From JAAYRQ01 sp035647235 (lineage in GTDB: Bacteria > Bacillota > Syntrophomonadia > Syntrophomonadales > Syntrophomonadaceae), in assembly GCA_964514235.1 (NCBI GenBank), contig CAZEPV010000034.1:1-11211 (forward strand): a stretch of DNA of 11,211 bases, in the 5' to 3' direction. The position numbers and the translations under genes are program-made. The notes below the pieces were generated by a model that searched no databases, was not told where the DNA came from, and saw nothing but the letters and a program-made list of their open reading frames with translations. This document shows positions 8,601 through 11,211 of the stretch, in pieces (within the stretch, counting starts at the first letter, position 1; the number at the start of each line of letters is the position of its first letter).

Positions 8601-8842
8601 TAGAAGAAGCCATGATCCAGAAGATGAGAAAATTATGGGAGGAAGGCAACATTCCCGCAAATATTTCTAAAGAGGTTATAAAACAAACAAAAAACATGAC
8701 TGACCCAGTACGGATATATTATAAAATTTATGACATAATACCAGAGCAATACTTTATAGAAAGAAAAGGGAGGGGGAAATCTAGACTTTTGGGTGATATG
8801 CAGATAGTTCTTTCAACATACCTGGAAAAGGGGGAGGGTTAA
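5660..8842 (+). CDS. PLD nuclease-like domain fused to SNF2-type helicase (defence/RM)
   Basis: This is a predicted ATP-dependent DNA translocase with an attached nuclease-like domain, 1060 residues from the TTG start. Residues about 1-190 form a phospholipase D-like domain with HAK at 137-139 and GSSNFS at 160-165. That is a single HxK...N half-site, which in such nucleases works as a dimer. The helicase core shows Walker A DVVGLGKT (281-288, K287), the DEAH box (352-355) and TATPQ (381-385). Its second lobe has IIFTES near 664, TTDVLAEGINL from 726 and motif VI QRVGRINRVG (756-765). This is SNF2/RapA-like rather than DEAD-box. The last ~230 residues match no fold I recognise. The methyltransferase gene starts 3 bases after the stop, so the two proteins very likely act together in restriction of unmodified DNA. 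PLD nucleases do occur in ATP-dependent restriction systems (NgoAVII, CglI), but as separate subunits. An unrelated repair helicase is a less likely alternative. The sequence looks more AT-rich than the genes to the left. Confidence 0.88.
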   Translation: MHNDLTFFTNEPERNLYDRFNKILKSNTKYYDLLVGYFRTSGFYLMYPAMENIEKIRILVGINVDKRTVQIIEDAQCGQLLFAMSHKEVKDEFAEDIVLEMQNSEDSFQVEEGIKTFIDWLKSGKLEMRIYPEEPLHAKVYIMRKDLAEVPDQFGSVITGSSNFSKAGLVDNLEFNVELKDSRDVEFALEKFEELWEKSVDITDKYIETIHEKTWLKDDITPYELFLKTLYEYFKEEINIDKNEIWEEMLPDGFMNLQYQTDAVVQAKKILDAYNGVFIADVVGLGKTFISAMLAQRLVGRKLVICPPVLKDYWERTLQQFDVAAKVVSLGKLDSIINDSDLMQNTKYVFIDEAHRFRNEKTESFQKLHEICYNKKVILVTATPQNNFSSDIAHQIYLFQPKNNSTIIPNQKNLETFFKYLDSKLKNYEKGSPEYVKILKNNSAIIRDKVLRNVMIRRTRNEITQYYYDDLEKQGLFFPELGNPEKIVYTYDDEVEVVFNHTMDSISNLTYARYIPLTYLEEVPKEIASLVAPQKNIAGFMKSILVKRLESSFEAFKKSLNRFIKSYEMFLAMCEQGEVYISKKVDVYDLIDSGDDDSLTDLIEQDIIQHYPIAAFNPDFIPAIKKDLFILRELQEKWEEIIKDPKKDQFLSELKNNDKLINKKIIIFTESRETAEYVGQYLDLYYPQEVLAFSGQSSSSLRQEIEANFNPNYNYEQKDEIRFLVTTDVLAEGINLHRSNVIINYDLPWNPTKVMQRVGRINRVGTTHDKLYVFNFFPSIQAKSHLSLEENITLKMQSFHDTLGEDFKYLTDDEQISSHNLYTILTSKESLENENVEEISELKYLKIIRDIRDNDEVLYEKIKRLPEKAKSGRREEALAANSTLTFLRKGSLKKFFLTGNEDTQEIFFLEAMKYLEVGPREGMISLPPIYYEHLELNKTGFTMSLLEDKELITSRAIKTGNDAKIIKTLKAIARCKSFTDIEEAMIQKMRKLWEEGNIPANISKEVIKQTKNMTDPVRIYYKIYDIIPEQYFIERKGRGKSRLLGDMQIVLSTYLEKGEG

Positions 8843-8845
8843 TAG

Positions 8846-11211
8846 ATGAATACTGCTAAATTAGCCATTTTGCAAGATACTTTTGAGGAAGAATTTGATA
8901 TTGCAAGGTACAAGAAATTTGTTCATGAATTTCTGAATGAACCCGAATTAAAACCTGCGTCAAGAAGCATTGCTATTTGGCGGGAATATACCAATAATAT
9001 TAATGCCTTTTATGACATAGCCAGATATACAGATAGTAATGGGGACAAATTAATCGTGCTAGCTGTTGAACTTAAAAGGGATAGTAGTATTGATAGGGCC
9101 CGCAGTATGCAAAGGAATTTTATCGCGAAGATCTTAGAAGAGAATAACCTAGAAGCGGCTCTAGTGGCATTTTACACAGAAAACAATCCTAATTGGCGTT
9201 TATCATTTGTCAGATTAGATTATTCCTTTAAGGAAACGGGACTTACTTTAGATTTAACTCCTGCTAGAAGGTATTCGTATTTATTAGGCAAAAATGAACC
9301 CAATAATACAGCCCAGGCACAACTACTTACTATTTTTGAGAATGATACCTATAATCCCACTTTAGAGGAAATCGAAACAGCCTTTAGTGTAGAAAAGGTT
9401 ACAAAAGAATTTTTCAATCAATATAAAGAAAAATATTTTAATTTAAAAGAGGGACTAGAAGAAGATGCAGGTTTCATTTGTGAATGTGAAAAACTAGGAT
9501 TGGAAGTAGAAAAGTTTGCGGAACAATTTGCCAAAAAACTAATGGGGCAACTAGCATTTCTATATTTTCTACAAAAGAAGGGCTGGCTGGGTGTCCGCCT
9601 AATCCCCAAAGACCTGCCCTTAACTAAAACTGAATTTTATAATATTTATGTCAAACAAGATGATGCCCATAAAAAGGTTTTACATAAAGTATTTAAGGAA
9701 ACTAAAAACCAAAGCAGGGTATGTTCTGGAAATGGATTATTAGCTTTAGATCATTATGAAGCTGGTCTTTTAGCAGACTGTTTTATTGGTACTAAATTTG
9801 AAATGCCTTGGGGTAGTGGGGAAAAAAACTTTGTGCGGGAGATATTTGACTTTTGTGTTAATAATACCGAAAAAAACTTTTTCAATGATTATTTAGAACC
9901 GTTTTTTTATGAAGCCTTAAATACTAAACGCAAAAATAATTATTTTAAAAGATTTAACTGCAAAATCCCTTTCCTAAATGGGGGTTTATTCGAGCCTTTA
10001 GAGGGTTACCATTGGAAGGATGTGGAATTCAGCATACCTAACGAATTATTTTCCAATGTAGAAGAAAAAGGGCGGGAAGCTGACGGGATACTAGATATAT
10101 TCGACCGTTTTAATTTTACCATTAATGAAGATGAACCACTAGAAAAGGAAGTAGCGGTTGACCCCGAAATGTTAGGAAAAATATTTGAAAACCTCCTTGA
10201 CGTTAGCGATAGAAAATCTAAGGGGGCTTATTACACTCCTAGGGAGATAGTGCATTATATGTGCCAAGAAAGTCTAATTAATTACTTAGTTAACGAAGCC
10301 GAGGTGCCTTATGAAGATATGAAGGAATTTATCCTTTATGGGGAAATAATAAGAGATGCTGATAATCGGAAAGATGTCGGCTATGGCAAAGAATTTACGA
10401 TAAGGCAAACTATTTATGATAATATCGTTGCGATTGATAATGCTTTGGAAAATGTAAGAATAGCAGATCCAGCCGTAGGTTCGGGGGCTTTCCCTTTGGG
10501 AATCTTGAATGAAATCGTAAAAGCCCGTAATAATATTACTGAATACATTATTCGAAAGGACAAGGAAGGCTATTTTGGTGAAAGATATGGGGAAGAATTT
10601 ATAAGAAAATGGCGTGATCCCTATAAGTATAAACGCAAGACTATTAAAAATAGTATATTTGCCGTTGATATCGAGCCTAGTGCTGTTGACATAGCCAAGT
10701 TAAGGTTATGGCTATCGGTGGTAGTAGAGCAAGAGATTAACGAAGATAATCCAGAACCCCATACCCTGCCCAATCTAGATATGAATATTAAGGTGGGAAA
10801 TAGCTTAATAGATGAATATGAAGGGATAAAATTATTTGATAAAAATATTCTTAATAGAGAAGCAGGCCAGTCAAAAAGCAATGGTAATGCCCCAATATCT
10901 AAAGTTGAACAACTAAGCCTCTTAATAGATTATACTGATGAAATATTACAGAATATGTTTGACTTACAGGATAGATATTTTGAAGAGGAAGATGAGGACA
11001 AAAAAAGGGAAATAAAAACAAAAATAGATGAGATTAGACATGAGTTAATCAGATATAAATTGCGTCAAGATAATAATATAGAAGGCCTGGCACGTTATGA
11101 AGAATCAATTAAGGAAAAGACCAGACCATACTTTATCTGGGAAATGGAATTTGCGAGAGTCTTCAAAGAAAAAGGTGGCTTCGACATAGTTATCGGGAAT
11201 CCGCCGTATAT
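8846..11211 (+). CDS. Eco57I-type N6-adenine DNA methyltransferase, partial (3' end beyond window)
   Basis: An open frame of 788 complete codons runs to the window edge without a stop; it is the 5' part of a large adenine methyltransferase. ATG 8846 follows GGGGAGGG (8831-8838) at seven bases and lies 3 bases after the helicase stop. The N-terminal region contains VLAVELKRD with E75-x-K77, a possible PD-(D/E)xK nuclease or relic. The methylase core follows in gamma order: KGAYYTPREIVHYM (459-472), SAM-binding motif I DPAVGSGAF (541-549), and FAVDIEPSAVDIAKLRLWLS downstream. The catalytic NPPY is at 785-788, the last residues in view. Between motifs II/III and IV lies a charged, helical segment usual for Eco57I-like enzymes. 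The target recognition domain must lie beyond the window. The enzyme should methylate adenine for self-protection and pair with the upstream helicase. Alternatives are a type IIG-like enzyme cutting alone, or a DrmMI-like subunit of class 1 DISARM. Confidence 0.9.
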   Translation, partial: MNTAKLAILQDTFEEEFDIARYKKFVHEFLNEPELKPASRSIAIWREYTNNINAFYDIARYTDSNGDKLIVLAVELKRDSSIDRARSMQRNFIAKILEENNLEAALVAFYTENNPNWRLSFVRLDYSFKETGLTLDLTPARRYSYLLGKNEPNNTAQAQLLTIFENDTYNPTLEEIETAFSVEKVTKEFFNQYKEKYFNLKEGLEEDAGFICECEKLGLEVEKFAEQFAKKLMGQLAFLYFLQKKGWLGVRLIPKDLPLTKTEFYNIYVKQDDAHKKVLHKVFKETKNQSRVCSGNGLLALDHYEAGLLADCFIGTKFEMPWGSGEKNFVREIFDFCVNNTEKNFFNDYLEPFFYEALNTKRKNNYFKRFNCKIPFLNGGLFEPLEGYHWKDVEFSIPNELFSNVEEKGREADGILDIFDRFNFTINEDEPLEKEVAVDPEMLGKIFENLLDVSDRKSKGAYYTPREIVHYMCQESLINYLVNEAEVPYEDMKEFILYGEIIRDADNRKDVGYGKEFTIRQTIYDNIVAIDNALENVRIADPAVGSGAFPLGILNEIVKARNNITEYIIRKDKEGYFGERYGEEFIRKWRDPYKYKRKTIKNSIFAVDIEPSAVDIAKLRLWLSVVVEQEINEDNPEPHTLPNLDMNIKVGNSLIDEYEGIKLFDKNILNREAGQSKSNGNAPISKVEQLSLLIDYTDEILQNMFDLQDRYFEEEDEDKKREIKTKIDEIRHELIRYKLRQDNNIEGLARYEESIKEKTRPYFIWEMEFARVFKEKGGFDIVIGNPPY

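Noticed and set aside
5660..8842. Assignment to Mokosh or BREX
   Set aside because: As I recall, Mokosh places its PLD domain at the C-terminus or in a separate protein with an RNA helicase, and no BREX marker (PglZ, BrxC) is present. The methylase partner also fits Mokosh poorly.
1..11211. CRISPR arrays, tRNA or rRNA genes, insertion sequences, integrase genes
   Set aside because: No regularly spaced direct repeats, cloverleaf-like segments, transposase or recombinase reading frames were seen on either strand.

Overview
The window reads as a piece of a low-GC, Gram-positive anaerobe-like genome, most likely a Firmicute of the Clostridia. Base composition is AT-rich, Shine-Dalgarno sequences are strong (AGGAGG, GGAGGA), the exported protein carries a lipobox, and a TAXI-type TRAP transporter sits beside an M3 peptidase. 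The exact taxon cannot be read from the sequence. All supported genes are on the + strand.

Left part (1-3685): a short leader with a possible promoter and a 7-bp inverted repeat precedes a three-gene operon. It encodes a TAXI-family TRAP substrate-binding lipoprotein, a small membrane-anchored DUF1850 protein, and a fused 4TM/12TM TRAP permease whose start overlaps the DUF1850 stop by 8 bases. A clear intrinsic terminator closes the unit. Together these form one ion-gradient-driven uptake system of unknown substrate.

Middle (3764-5557): a single complete gene for an oligoendopeptidase F-type cytosolic zinc peptidase with its own strong ribosome binding site.

Right part (5660-11211, running off the end): two tightly coupled genes, 3 bases apart, look like an ATP-dependent restriction-modification or phage-defence module. 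The first is a 1060-residue protein with an N-terminal PLD-type (HxK...N) nuclease-like domain fused to a SNF2/RapA-like superfamily 2 helicase. The second is a large Eco57I-type N6-adenine DNA methyltransferase with an N-terminal ExK (possible PD-(D/E)xK) segment. It is cut by the window edge exactly at its catalytic NPPY motif and has no stop codon here. The arrangement resembles a type ISP enzyme (nuclease-helicase-methylase-target recognition in one chain) split in two, but with a PLD nuclease. It could also be the start of a larger cassette such as class 1 DISARM. The missing downstream sequence would decide this.
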